Shown one piece after another: positions 1 to 10,460 of a stretch of DNA of 64,000 bases. Location of the stretch: contig NC_088204.1 of the NCBI RefSeq assembly GCF_037126465.1, forward strand, positions 62,493,807 through 62,557,806, in the 5' to 3' direction. A program made the position numbers and the translations under genes. The DNA is from Ornithodoros turicata. Lineage: Eukaryota > Arthropoda > Arachnida > Ixodida > Argasidae. Below the pieces are notes generated by a model that saw only the letters and a list, made by a program, of their open reading frames with translations, was not told the DNA's origin and did no database searches. The stretch's first letter is position 1. Each line of letters opens with the position of its first letter.

Positions 1-1305
1 GCTGACTTGTCGACTCCGCTGTGCTTCCGCGTCCATATTGAAAAAGCACCCAGCAATACGGAAGTTGCGGAAACCACCCGAACTTCCGGTGTGGGCTTTC
101 CACCAATAAACGTCGCGGGCGTTTGACGTCATACACATGGGAAAACCACTGCATAATAGCTAGAGTTTTGCGCTGATCGCACGAGTTGAGGGCAGAAATC
201 GAAACCGCTTTTCGGCTCCTTGTTTGGAATAGTTGGCGGCTCCGCAGAGACGAAACGTTTCAGTTGTAACTTGGAGGCACCATGTAGGTTCGTTATCCAT
301 ACAAACAAAGACATTGACCAGGTTCTGGTCAGAGACCCTTTAATTAAAAGCATATCTATGCTCATTTTATTGCTTAATTTTTTTAAATGTTATTAATATC
401 CACATGCCATGAGAATTATGGAAATTGATTTACAAAAAGATGTGATGAGCAAGAAAAAATGTGCGCTTTCAATGATTCTATGTACAAGGCCATACTAGAG
501 CCCATCCCTCCCTAACTTGATGTTGGTGTTGGGGGTCGTCGGGTTTCATCACACTTTATCGCTTGAATCCACTAGTTGATCATGTTTATTCATTGAAAAT
601 GACACGTTTCTGTACAGATTCTACGGTGTATTCACGCTGCTTGCTTAGAAATGATTTGTCCGAACTAATTATTGTTTTGTTTCAGGTTCGACTGATATTC
701 TATGAGTTGGACATTATGTATGCATGATGTATTAATTGTGTCGTATTTCTTTCAATTGTTGACTCGATTGATATAAGTAAAAATAATCTCTGAGTTGGGA
801 ATGCCTCATACTTCTGAGTCATGTTTCACATTTGATTTTTCTGTGTGGTTCATCTATATAGAACTTTCTGTTGCAAGATATTACAAAAATTGATGTAATT
901 AAATTTGTTTCTCGTTTTTGATTCAGTATTGTTGCTACCATTTAATAATTTGGTCTTTCTCTGCATGTTCAATAACAATATCGCATCTCTACAAACTTAG
1001 TCGACTTGTCAACTACTTTGACGACAGATTTCCGTTTCAAGGAAAGGATACGAAAAGATAGTGATCCCCGCGAATAATATCGGCATCTATTTGCGCTGCG
1101 CAATAAAATATATCGCCTTTGAACTATCTTATCTGACCTCTAGAACGTCCTGTTTGCTGGACGAAGGAATATAGCCCCCAACCCTTTGAGTGATAAAGCA
1201 CGGGAGCTTGGTCATATAGATACAGACATAAAGTCTCCCGGCTTTGAGGAAAAGAGTGAAAACGAGATGAAAACAGTGCATATTTTCTATGTCTTGGATA
1301 CCTCC
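1..1305. other. AT-rich spacer, nothing recognised
   Basis: I read both strands and saw no conserved protein motif, no tRNA-like head and no clear terminal repeats. Only short open frames occur (under 80 codons), as expected by chance. The last few hundred bases grade into the degenerate tandem repeat that follows. Confidence 0.6.
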
Positions 1306-2595
1306 GTCAAGGTTCGTAGTGTTTGTTAGAATGAAAATTGTATGTTGGTCGATTTTATGATGGTTCAATGATAGATTATTTTCCTGTGTTGTTGTTCACA
1401 TGTCGCCGCTTGGAGTGTTCCCCTGTTCTTCAGCGTTAAGTCTGTGCTATATTGTAATATTTCTCCTTTTGATAGATTGATTAGCTATTATTTCTCTATG
1501 TGTTGGATGGTGCGCAGGTTTGGCTCTCTATTAATTGTAGCTGTTGATTGTGTTGTTTCTCGTTATTTCCTTACGTCTATGCTGTTCACTTAATAAGAAA
1601 TTACAAGTTGTGTAATGTTGAAATTGCGCTCGAAATGTTATGACGCACGATATTCACGCTATTGCAATGATGGTTCTCACGTGTACGAATATTATACTTT
1701 TTATAATACAACTTGTAATTTGATTGTAATCATATTGATTAAGAATATCGTCTTTGTAGTGGTATAGATTTTATTTCCTCTTGTGTTCGTGTCGTTCGTG
1801 TTCCGTGGTATTCCATACATCTATCGGCACCCGTCTTCAACAAATCAGGGCAGATATAATCAGATATGGTTGTTGGCTAGGAGTGTGCTATGCAGTGAAG
1901 TTCATTTTTTAATATATTTTCTGTGTTGAATTCATAAAACAAAGTAAAGCTTGTAGTGTCTCTTAGAATGAAAATTGTATAGTGTTCGATTAGATTACGT
2001 CACGAGGATGATTTTATGATAGTTAAAATGATAGATTATTTGTAGTGGTATAGACTTTATTTCCTCTTGTGTTCGTGTCGTTCTTGTCCCATGGTCTTCC
2101 AGGGTCTGTGCTGTTCACAATTAATTACATACATCTATCGGCACCCGTCTTCAACAAATCAGCGCAGGTGTCATCAGAGCTGGTTGTTGGCTAGGAGCGT
2201 ACTATGTTGTGAAGTTCATTTTTAACATATCTATTTTCTGTGTTGGATTCATAAAACAAAGTAAGGTTTGTAGTATCTCTTAGAATGAAAATTGTATAGT
2301 GTTCGATTAGATTATGTCACGAGGATGATTTTATGATAGTTAATATGATAGATTATTCTCCTCTGTTGTTTTGAATCACTTCTTTGTAATGGTATAGATT
2401 TTATTTCCTCTTGTGTTCGGTGTCCCATGGTCTTCCAGGGTCTGTGCTGTTCACATTTAATTACCCATACAACTATCACTTCTACTATTTCCCACTATTG
2501 CACTGCATGACGGTTCTCCCGTGTAGGAATATTAGACTTTTTATAATACAACTTGTAATTTTGTTTGTAATCATATTGATTAAGAATATCTTGTT
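1306..2595. repeat. Degenerate tandem units of ~285-345 bp with embedded MITE halves
   Basis: The phrase GGTATAGATTTTATTTCCTC or a near copy occurs at about 1760, 2045 and 2390, spacing the units by about 285 and 345 bp. A more diverged tail (TTAGAATGAAAATTGTAT) is also seen at about 1330, 1965 and 2280. A second block ending ATTGATTAAGAATATC occurs at about 1660-1750 and 2495-2590. The units at about 1836-1912 and 2146-2226 each contain the right half of the CACTCTTAAAAATG MITE (ATCAGGGCAG through GTTGGCTAGGAG to GAAGTTCATT). The MITE half was therefore captured before the units duplicated. No coding sequence is evident. Confidence 0.75.
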
Positions 2596-2681
2596 TAATT
2601 AAATGTGGTGACTGTTTCTCGTTTTGATATGGTATTGTGTAGCTATTATTTCTCTACATGTTGGAGAATACCTCACTTAGG

Positions 2682-2723
2682 TTCTCTCCTCTCTCTCTCC
2701 TCTCTCTCCTCTCTCTCTCCTCT
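2682..2723. repeat. CT-rich microsatellite
   Basis: A run built of CTCTCC and CTCTCTCC blocks, nearly pure pyrimidine on the plus strand, lying just before the start of the first composite repeat copy. Confidence 0.9.
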
Positions 2724-2944
2724 AGGAATTATTTCCTTATGTCTGCGCTATCCCCTTCATAAGAAACTGACTAATGAAATTTGTTTAGCGAGTGTCGTTT
2801 TGGAAGCAGTTTCTTCCAACACGACCTCTCCATGTACGCCCTGGTTAAAGGATTAAAGGGGCTTCGCACGTTTTAAAGGGCTCGATCTGCTTCCGAACGT
2901 TGCGGTAGCCTCTGTTACAATCCCAGCACAAGCCGTTCATATCT

Positions 2945-4115
2945 TTTTGGCACCATGATACATATCATTTGAGTCATTGTAAAGGGCCCTGCTGCCGCCT
3001 TTTCCAAATTTTGCGGTGGGTTCCGATACAATCACAGGAGAGGGGCATAACATAAGCCGTCGCGTCTTTATTTGTGTTTAAAATGTCTGCCACCATGATT
3101 AAAGGGGTTTTTGTCCGTTTTAAAGGGCTCTGCTATAGCCTTTTATGGAGTTTGCGGCCGCATCCGTTATAATTCCAGGAGAATGGCAATAGCATAAGCC
3201 GTTGCGTATACTTATATGACTTTGGAACTATGATACAAGGGGTATAGACCGTTTTAAAGGGCACTGCTACCGCATTTTCCGTATTTTGCGATAACCTCTG
3301 TTACAATCCCAGTAGAAAGGCATAGCACAAACCATTGATGACATGTCATCGGCAGCATGATACAAGGGGTCTCGCCCGTTCTGAATGGCTATGCTGAATC
3401 CTTTTCCGATATTTGCGGTATGCCTGTGTTATGATCTCGATAGAATGACATAGTATAAGTTGTTGATAATATGTCTTTGGCAGCATGACACAAGGGGTTT
3501 TGCTCGTTTAAGAGGGCTCTGCTGCCACGTTTTCCGAATTTGGCGATCGCCTGTGTTATAACTCCAGCAGAATAGTGAGCAGAATAATAGAGCAGTGGAG
3601 CATTGCACAAGCCACTGATAACTTTCTTTCGCTCCGTGATACATGGGGTTTCGCCCGTTTTAAAAGGCCTTGCTGCCGCCGAATCCAAATTTGGTGGTCC
3701 CCTCTTGCGCAATTCCGGTAGAAAGACATAGCATAAGCTGTCATGAATATGCCTTTGGTACCATGATACAAGGGGTTTCGTACGTTTTAAAGGACTCTGC
3801 TGCTGCCTTTTCCGAATTTTGTGGTCGCTTCTGTTGCGATCTCTGTAGAAGAGCATCATAAATCGTAAGCCGCTGATAAAATCTGTTTGGAACCATGATT
3901 AAAGAGGTTTCGCCCGTTCTAAAGGGCTCTGCTGCGGTCTTTTACGGATTTTGCGGTCGCCTCCGTTACAATCCCAGTGGGAAGGGCAATAGCATAAGCC
4001 GTCTCGAATATGCCTTTGGAACCATGATACAAAGGGTTTTGCCCGTTTTAGAGGGCTCTGCCGGCGCCTTTTCCAAACTTTACGGTCACCACCGTTAAAA
4101 TCCCAGTACAACGGC
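2945..4115. repeat. ~129 bp tandem array inside composite repeat copy 1
   Basis: Nine units begin near ACCATGATACAAGGGGTTT-like sequence at about 2952, 3092, 3227, 3354, 3484, 3635, 3762, 3892 and 4021. Each carries CCCGTTTTAAAGGGCTCTGC, then TTTTGCGGTCGCC, then TTACAATCCCAG. Spacing is 125-150 bp and mostly 129-130. Because 129 is a multiple of three, open frames on the minus strand run through several units as an imperfect 43-residue repeat. I read this as a side effect of unit length, not evidence of a gene. Confidence 0.85.
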
Positions 4116-6485
4116 CTAGCATAAGTCGTTGATAATGGCTTCGCTATGCAGAATACACCAGTGACTCTTTGTGGTGTATTCCTTGGTTGCCCCTGCCATC
4201 ATCGGGGTTGCAGAAAGGTTACTTTTTACTTTTCTCAAAGAAGTTGGCAAGTGATGCAATGTTTCAGAAGGATACTGTGGGTCATTTCTTGCAGGTCGAC
4301 GTGTAAGCTAATCATGGACTTCTTTAGGCGTGCTGCACTTCGAGAAAAATTGGTTGATTACCATGAACAGTGAAATTGAAACGGCTTCGTAACGGATATG
4401 TATTTTCATCTATGATGTCTTTTCCTCAGACTTTAGCACCAGTGCTCGTAGGTGTCTGTTGCCGTGTAAATGTTCGGACTGCGGTGATTTGCCGTGCAAG
4501 TTCACTTTTATGTCCCGTAGCTTGGCAAGTTTTTTTCCTTGCCGTATCGTCGCGGCTCTCTCATGCTGAATTCAAACGGCAGGTATCAGCTTGTAGTCTG
4601 TTGCGCAACTTGTATCAGCAGCGAAGAGGAAATACAACTTTTTTTTATTTGTCGTTGTTGTTGCGGCTGGCACTATCATCAATGCGCATAAGCCAAGATG
4701 CGGTACCCGGCGTTATAAGATGTCTGCGTAATTTCGAGTAGAGCGAACCATAGGGTGGTATATCTATATGGATACATATCTATGGGTATATGCATTGGTT
4801 GGCAAGTTGTATCGGGAAATCTCATGAATTCCAGGGTAGTGGTTGGAAAAATTCAGGGGAAGTGTACACCTCCTTGGGGGGTGGGGGTAAGGACTTTGGA
4901 AAGGACCGCAATTATAGCAAAGTACCTTAGCGTAAACGGCTGAGCGGTATAGTTATTAGGCATTCGCATATACAATTCGTCAATGAAAAACTTCACTTGA
5001 CGCACCAACAGAAACAAATGAGCTCCTTTTCCAAATGAGACATTGAAAATTTGAAAGGTGTTGCAAGTTCTTCGTACATAGTTCTTCACGAACGATTATC
5101 CCAACGTTCAGGAGCACTGAAATTGTCGGTTTACACATTGTTGATTTTGCTTACATTTTCAACGTGAAGAAAAAAAAATCAGAGAAAGAGAAATACTTAA
5201 AAATTTTCACACAATGAGCCTCGTACATAACTACTCCATCTATTTTTCTTTTTCATTTTTTTCTCTGCGTCTCTCTGTGCTCCGTATATAGTTTTTCGCG
5301 CATGATATCCGGAGAGGCTGCTGCTATGCTGTAAGCCCATAAACTAATTATTAAGATGATGTCATTCCCTGCACTTATCTCCACTGTTACTTCTCAGTTA
5401 TCACATTACTTACAGTGTAGTTTATCAAAATGCACGTTCAGACCAGATCGCTATAACTACTTCTTGAGATTCATGAGTCACAAGAACTGCTCGAATGTGA
5501 ATGTACTTCCTAACGTCGACAGGAGCAGCACTACATCGAGCAAGGGTAAATACAATGCCTGAAAACCTGTTTTCATTTCGAATTCTTCATTATTGGTTGG
5601 TGTGTGCGTGTGTGTGTTTGTGTGGGGGGCAGCTTTATTCTATTTAGTGGTCAAAAGCCCTCGGGACACAGAATAGCTGTCTGCAAGCCATGCACATGCG
5701 GCCCGCGTGTGTGAGAGCCCTGATTGCCCTGATCTAAGCATTGCTTCATCTTAAGCGAGAAATAAATAATGTACCCGAGAGCGCGTAGCACTTGTTTAGC
5801 GTTATCTCCAAATCTGGTATTTAGTTCAGCTCCAAAATCTCTGGTCCAAAGAAGTCGCGCTTGATCAGATCATTGCCACTCGCATAGCCACAGAACTCGC
5901 AGACGCCAAATTGTCCATATCTTCCTTTTCATTTAGTAATAACTCTGGATATAAACGTGATATCGAAGATGTCGTCGCTTAATTACGTAGTCTGTATATC
6001 CATGCTTAATAGCTATGAGTCCGCGGCCCATACCTGTTTCCCTTGCTAGAGCCTGCGAAGTAGCGTTTGGTCAAATCATTCATTTTCAAGCGACCAAAGA
6101 ACAAACAGGAGACAAGATCACACGCAAGTCGCTCTGTTGTTGTTTCGTGTATGTTCTTTGGCCGCTTGTGGATTTACACCAACCAGCCTAATCTATATAC
6201 TTCAGACATTTTGCCGAATCGTCGCCCAAGTGGCACTCACTGGCGCCAATTTGTCAGTTTCCTCTATTTTAGGTCGTAATAACTGTTGATACCAATTTGA
6301 TACTGACGGTATCATCATAAAATTACGTAGTCTCTGTATCGTCTGCGAACCGTCGCTGCTGTCCTTGCTGCACTCTTAGAACTCGCATTTAGTCAATTTG
6401 TCGTCCAGAAGACTATGACAGGCGCCAACCTGCCAATTTCATCCCGCAATCTCCCGGTAAGTCTCATGCTCGTTCCCACAGTTAT

Positions 6486-6888
6486 CCCAAGCAGCAAAAT
6501 GTACTGAAAGTCGAGTGCAATTGGGGTGGACGGGTAGGTGGAAGTCCTTGAACAGACTCGTAAAACTAAAGAACATTGATAAGACACATACCGTCCAACC
6601 CTATTGCACTCGACTTTCAGTACATTGTGCTGCTTGGGATGAAACTAAAGAACATTGATAAGACACATACCGTCCACCCCTATTGCACTCGACTTCCAGT
6701 ACATTATGCTGCTTGGGTATACATCGCCCAAGCAGCACAATGTACTGAAAGTCGAGTGCAATAGGGGTGGACGGTATGTGGCTTATCAATGTTCTTTAGC
6801 TTCACGATTGCGTTCAAGTATAGTTCAAGGCCTTCCACCTACCCGTCCACCCCTATTGCACTCGACGTTCAGTACATTGTGCTGCCTG
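6486..6888. mobile_element. Cluster of CCCAAGCAGC foldback MITEs
   Basis: At least four inverted arms of the form CCCAAGCAGCACAATGTACT...GTCGAGTGCAAT...GGGGTGGACGG occur back to back. One complete palindrome runs 6486-6648, from CCCAAGCAGC to GCTGCTTGGG. Further arms are centred near 6720 and end at about 6886, where the next MITE begins. The cluster is missing at the equivalent place in the second composite repeat, so it inserted after duplication. The short open frames here, all translating the same ALDFQYI phrase, are shadows of the repeat. The superfamily is not identified; a further partial copy lies at about 12609. Confidence 0.75.
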
Positions 6889-7136
6889 CACTCTTAAAAA
6901 TGAACTTCACCGCACAGCATGCTCCTAGCCAACCATCACCTCGAATGATATCGTTATCTGCCCTGATTTGTTGAAAACGGGAGGCGTACGCCTTTTCTGT
7001 GACAATTATGAACAGCATAAGTGTCACAAAAAGGCGTACGCCTTCCGTTTTCAACAAATCAGGGCAGATAACGATATCTTTTGAGATGATGGTTGGCTAG
7101 GAGCATGCTGTGCGGTGAAGTTCATTTTTAAGAGTG
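6889..7136. mobile_element. Palindromic MITE, CACTCTTAAAAATG family (copy 1)
   Basis: It starts CACTCTTAAAAATGAACTTC and ends with the inverted counterpart ending TTTTTAAGAGTG. Inner landmarks, present in both arms, are CTCCTAGCCAACCATC and ATTTGTTGAAAACGGGAGGC. Length is 248 bp. The element is almost one continuous foldback and encodes nothing. It lies directly against the CCCAAGCAGC cluster, and both are absent from the second composite repeat. Other copies are flanked by TA, which fits non-autonomous Tc1/mariner-type elements. Here the flanks are TG, so the ends may have decayed. Confidence 0.85.
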
Positions 7137-7140
7137 TGGG

Positions 7141-7372
7141 TCACGTCTTGTTCTTTATCTTACGCGACTGCTCCCGGGCGTGTTATCGGTGTTGTTATCA
7201 GGTCGGGGCGCGAAAAGGGAATTGTTCGCCTCAGATATGTCCTCCTCTCCCTGCGCAGATCTGTTTCTCCTCACGTACTCACGCACCACCCTGTAAACGT
7301 AGCTTCCCTGCGTAGTCATCTGCTATCAGGTCAAGCCGTGTTTCAGAGGGGGTGTCCCCGAATGCATGCTCT
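7141..7372 (+). repeat. Terminal segment of composite repeat copy 1, after the MITE insertion
   Basis: TCACGTCTTGTTCTTTATCT through GTTATCGGTGTTGTTATCAG to GAATGCATGCTCTT matches 45358-45592. It resumes at the expected point after the 655 bp insertion. No protein motif is recognised. Confidence 0.8.
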
Positions 7373-8745
7373 TGCACCTTATATTAGTGCCATAGCATCC
7401 GGGCACTACAAATGGAAAGGCCATACTTTAGTTTTATAAGTTTTTAGCTCATAACGTGGTAAAACACAAACTCCACACTAAAGATCATTTTCTTCTTTAA
7501 ATTTTCAAAGTCAAAACTGCACGCAGTTTCTTGCATTTTCTTTAAAGATATAGACTAAAAAGTTGTGCATATAGTCACACATACTATACAAGATATTTGA
7601 TTGTGGCTTAAATGCTAAAATTTATCGATCCACATTCAGGAGAAGTGGATTTACGATCAGTATTGTAGAATGCGTAATTTCACAATACGCAAGCTTTAGC
7701 TCGCTCACTTTGAAGAGCACTCTTTCATGATGACAGAGAATTTAATCGAATGGATTGGTATTTTCTATATACACTATAACATAATGCGAATTCCCTATGT
7801 CGTGTATATAAAAAGTTACGAATATTTTTCCAACGAAATTTACTTAAAACTCGAAGAAAGGGTCACCCGCACGCTACGAAACGCATCGAAACAACAACTT
7901 TATTTTTAAGATGAGGAATGGACAGCGTTACAAGGCATTGAAAGCTTTCATGATGCGCTTGTATTCATAATGTTACGTTGCAAGCATCATGCAGAATGCG
8001 TCAGACAGCGAAAGCAAACGAAAACGAAGTTGAACAGCGCGAGAGCTCGCGGCTCGTGACGCCGCGATCGAAGCAGAAGAGCATCTTGGGCACCACCAAA
8101 ATCGCTCCGCAAGGCGCGCAGCGAGCGTCAGCGCATCCTTGTAAACAATCTGACGTCATCGGGTGCTATTTTCGCGACCAAGCGCTTTCATGCATTGGAT
8201 AGGCCGGTAACACACCAGTCCTTCTAGCTCACCATAGCTGGGCCACCGTGCTGAGCTCGTGCTGAACGTGAACACGTGCCGAGCTCAACGTGTTGTTCTT
8301 TGCTTGACGTAGTCGCTGTTGCCAAGAGAGACGGAAATATTTTCCTGCAAGTGACGCGCCGTCAGCTCAGACATGCAGGCTGCTAGTCTAGCCACCTCCT
8401 GCAAACGAAAACAGCGGAAACACACAGTCCCACGTGAAGAAGACATATCGCGTTCGAAAACAAAGTGTTATATCTAACGTAAATGACGCAGTTGCTGATT
8501 ACATTTCCAAGGAGATATACACGACGGCAGTAACATGTGTGCGGATCTCCTTAAACTCGATTGAACGATATAAACTGGCTTGCATACACCGACCTAACAT
8601 TCCGCTTCTCTGCTGTTTGAACGGCATAGTTACGGAAAAGCAATTCAAAGATTTGGAAACAGAAAACCACAATACAACAATAGAGCAAGAAACATTTCGG
8701 TATGTTGGCTTTTTCTTCCGTTTAATGTGTTAATTCCTGCCTATA
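7373..8745. other. Spacer with no recognised gene
   Basis: AT-rich to 7.9 kb, then somewhat more GC-rich to 8.45 kb. A 99-codon open frame (8434-8733, plus strand) has no motif I recognise, and its composition is like that of its surroundings. I would not call it a gene. Confidence 0.5.
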
Positions 8746-8971
8746 CACTCTTAAAGAAAGGTGTACTTTAAGTCATTTTCTTGCCTCATATATTACTCCC
8801 TTTTGGAGAGTACAGTTACTCTAAAAAATGAGTCTTTTCAGTCCCTTGAGGGAGTGAGGAGACCATGTAACTTCCTACGGCACAGTAATTGTACACTAGA
8901 AAGGGAGTGATATATGTGGCAAGTCTGTACTCCCCATCAAGGAGTTACTGTACACCCGTTTCCTTACAGTG
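8746..8971. mobile_element. Second MITE family, CACTCTTAAAGAAAGGTGTAC ends
   Basis: It starts CACTCTTAAAGAAAGGTGTA and ends GTACACCCGTTTCCTTACAGTG. These are imperfect inverted ends flanked by TA on both sides (TA|CACTC...CAGTG|TA). Inner inverted phrases include ACTCCCTTTTGGAG and its counterpart CTAGAAAGGGAGTG. It is 226 bp and non-coding. The outer ten bases match the larger CACTCTTAAAAATG family, so both may have used a related Tc1/mariner-type transposase. Confidence 0.75.
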
Positions 8972-9138
8972 TAGGTAATAGCAGAAAATACAGTTGCCGT
9001 TATTGTTACAGCTGACACTGAGGTGACAGTGCTGGACTTAAGGAGGGCAGACGCAATTGCACCACTGTAATTTTCACTGTTCCTTCACGATACTGCTTTA
9101 GGCCCTCGCCAAAATCACATACGCAGCAGTCGGCCCTA

Positions 9139-9376
9139 CACTCTTAAAAATGAACTTCACCACATAGCACGCTCCTAGCCAACCATCACCCCGAATGACA
9201 ACGTTCTCGCCCTAGATTTGTTGAAAACGGGAGGAGGAGCCTATTTTGTGCCGTGCATAATGGACACAAAATAGGCTCCTCCTCCCGTTTTCAACAAATC
9301 GGGGTCGAGAACGTTGTCATTCGGGATGATGGTTGGCTAGCAGCGTGCTATGTGGTGAAGTTCATTTTTAAGAGTG
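9139..9376. mobile_element. Palindromic MITE, CACTCTTAAAAATG family (copy 2, clean)
   Basis: This copy is well preserved: TA|CACTCTTAAAAATGAACTTC ... CATTTTTAAGAGTG|TA. The arms pair over nearly the whole 238 bp, with the loop around GTGCCGTGCATAATGGACAC. The flanking TA on each side fits a TA target-site duplication. It is non-coding. Confidence 0.9.
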
Positions 9377-10455
9377 TAGGACGCACACTAATCCTCCTGT
9401 CACTCACTTTTTCCTGATGTCCTCTCTCCATCTGTCCACGTCCGAGTGCCGCTCATAGCCATAGTTGCTTCGCGACGCTAACACGAAATAAACATATGCA
9501 GCAAGAACTTCATTGCACTTCGAAAATACTACGCCGCCTGAACGATTAGTACGGTTCGCGCCTGATCAGTGGCACAAGGCTGAGGACATCTTCAATGCTT
9601 TTCAAAGATTTTGACGATGCACATTGTTTCAATTTCACGGGCAGTCACGGGCAGTCTTACAACATGCCACGTCCATGAGTGGAAAGTACAAAGGGTAAGT
9701 TCGGCATTCGACGAGGATGGCCGTGTTGGCCTTGAAGAACAGCCTCCATTGCAAGTAATGCTTATGCTTCTGGGGAATCCCCCGAAGTTGGGTGATCTCG
9801 TAGATTGCTTGTAACACAAGAAAGAGTAAACAAGAAGTAATGGCAGAGTAATGTCTTGTACCTCGGACGAGGACATGTTACTACACTCTGTTGCTGCTAG
9901 GAGGGGAGCAGGTTGCATGGTCTGCCCCGAAGCGGTGTTCTTCTCGAGGAGACTCGGAGGGGGTCATGAGGAGGTTTCACGTGAACATGGGAGCCGGGGG
10001 CAGCTGCAGCAGCGGACGACCTTGGTCCCTTGGACCTCAGGTGTGACGTCTTTGTCGCCCTTGCCATAGTGACTTGGTTCGGTCGCTCCGAGACAGCACG
10101 CTGAGGTGGTTCCTCTTCAACGGCCTTTACAAACTCCGGTCTTGGTGAAGCTAACGTACATTCGTTAGGAAGTTCAGTGATTTTTGCCGCACCTGCGCAG
10201 CGGCTGCCGCTTTCGCTATGCCGCAAGCGCCATAAGTTGCTGTATATGTGGAAGACCGCAGTTTGCACACTTGGGCTGACGTTTTGCAGAGCACGCCTTA
10301 TAATTGTATGGACCATTTTGCACCGTTCCTCATTTGTACAAATCTAGGCGATATGTCCGAAACGCTGACAACGGAAACATTGAGTTTGGGGTGCCACGTA
10401 TTCGTCGACGGGGAACCTACCAAATCCTAAACGTATCTCAACAGGCAGTGGCATA
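9377..10455. other. Spacer downstream of the TRAF-like pseudogene
   Basis: Minus-strand open frames here (for example a 139-codon frame at 9897-10316, rich in Ala, Ser, Pro and Arg) show no domain I recognise. They could be 3' exon or UTR remnants of the pseudogene on the same strand, but nothing in the sequence proves it. Confidence 0.45.
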
Positions 10456-10460
10456 CCTCG

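Larger units (their letters stand above)
2783..7372 (+). repeat. Composite ~4 kb repeat, copy 1
   Basis: This block is repeated in the same orientation at 41477-45592. Both copies start in TTTAG/CTTAG + CGAGTGTCG/GGAGTGTCG, run through a ~129 bp tandem array, then a ~2.5 kb unique body. Both end at the same place, GAATGC(AT)GCTCTT, after which the flanks are unrelated. Shared sharp ends suggest a mobile element or a precisely copied segment. The ends are not the TC/CTRR of a Helitron and I see no terminal inverted repeats. The body holds internal degenerate ~300 bp repeats (AATTACGTAGTCTGTGTATC recurs) and only broken short frames. Copy 1 carries a 655 bp MITE insertion (6486-7140) that is absent from copy 2. 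Function and class are unknown. Confidence 0.85.

Noticed and set aside
6393..6974. Several overlapping short frames on both strands repeating ALDFQYI
   Set aside because: They are shadows of the palindromic CCCAAGCAGC repeat.
2783..7372. Helitron for the composite repeat
   Set aside because: The ends are not TC at 5' and CTRR with hairpin at 3', and no Rep/helicase motif is visible.
8434..8733. 99-codon frame as a gene
   Set aside because: No motif, and its composition matches the flanking spacer.
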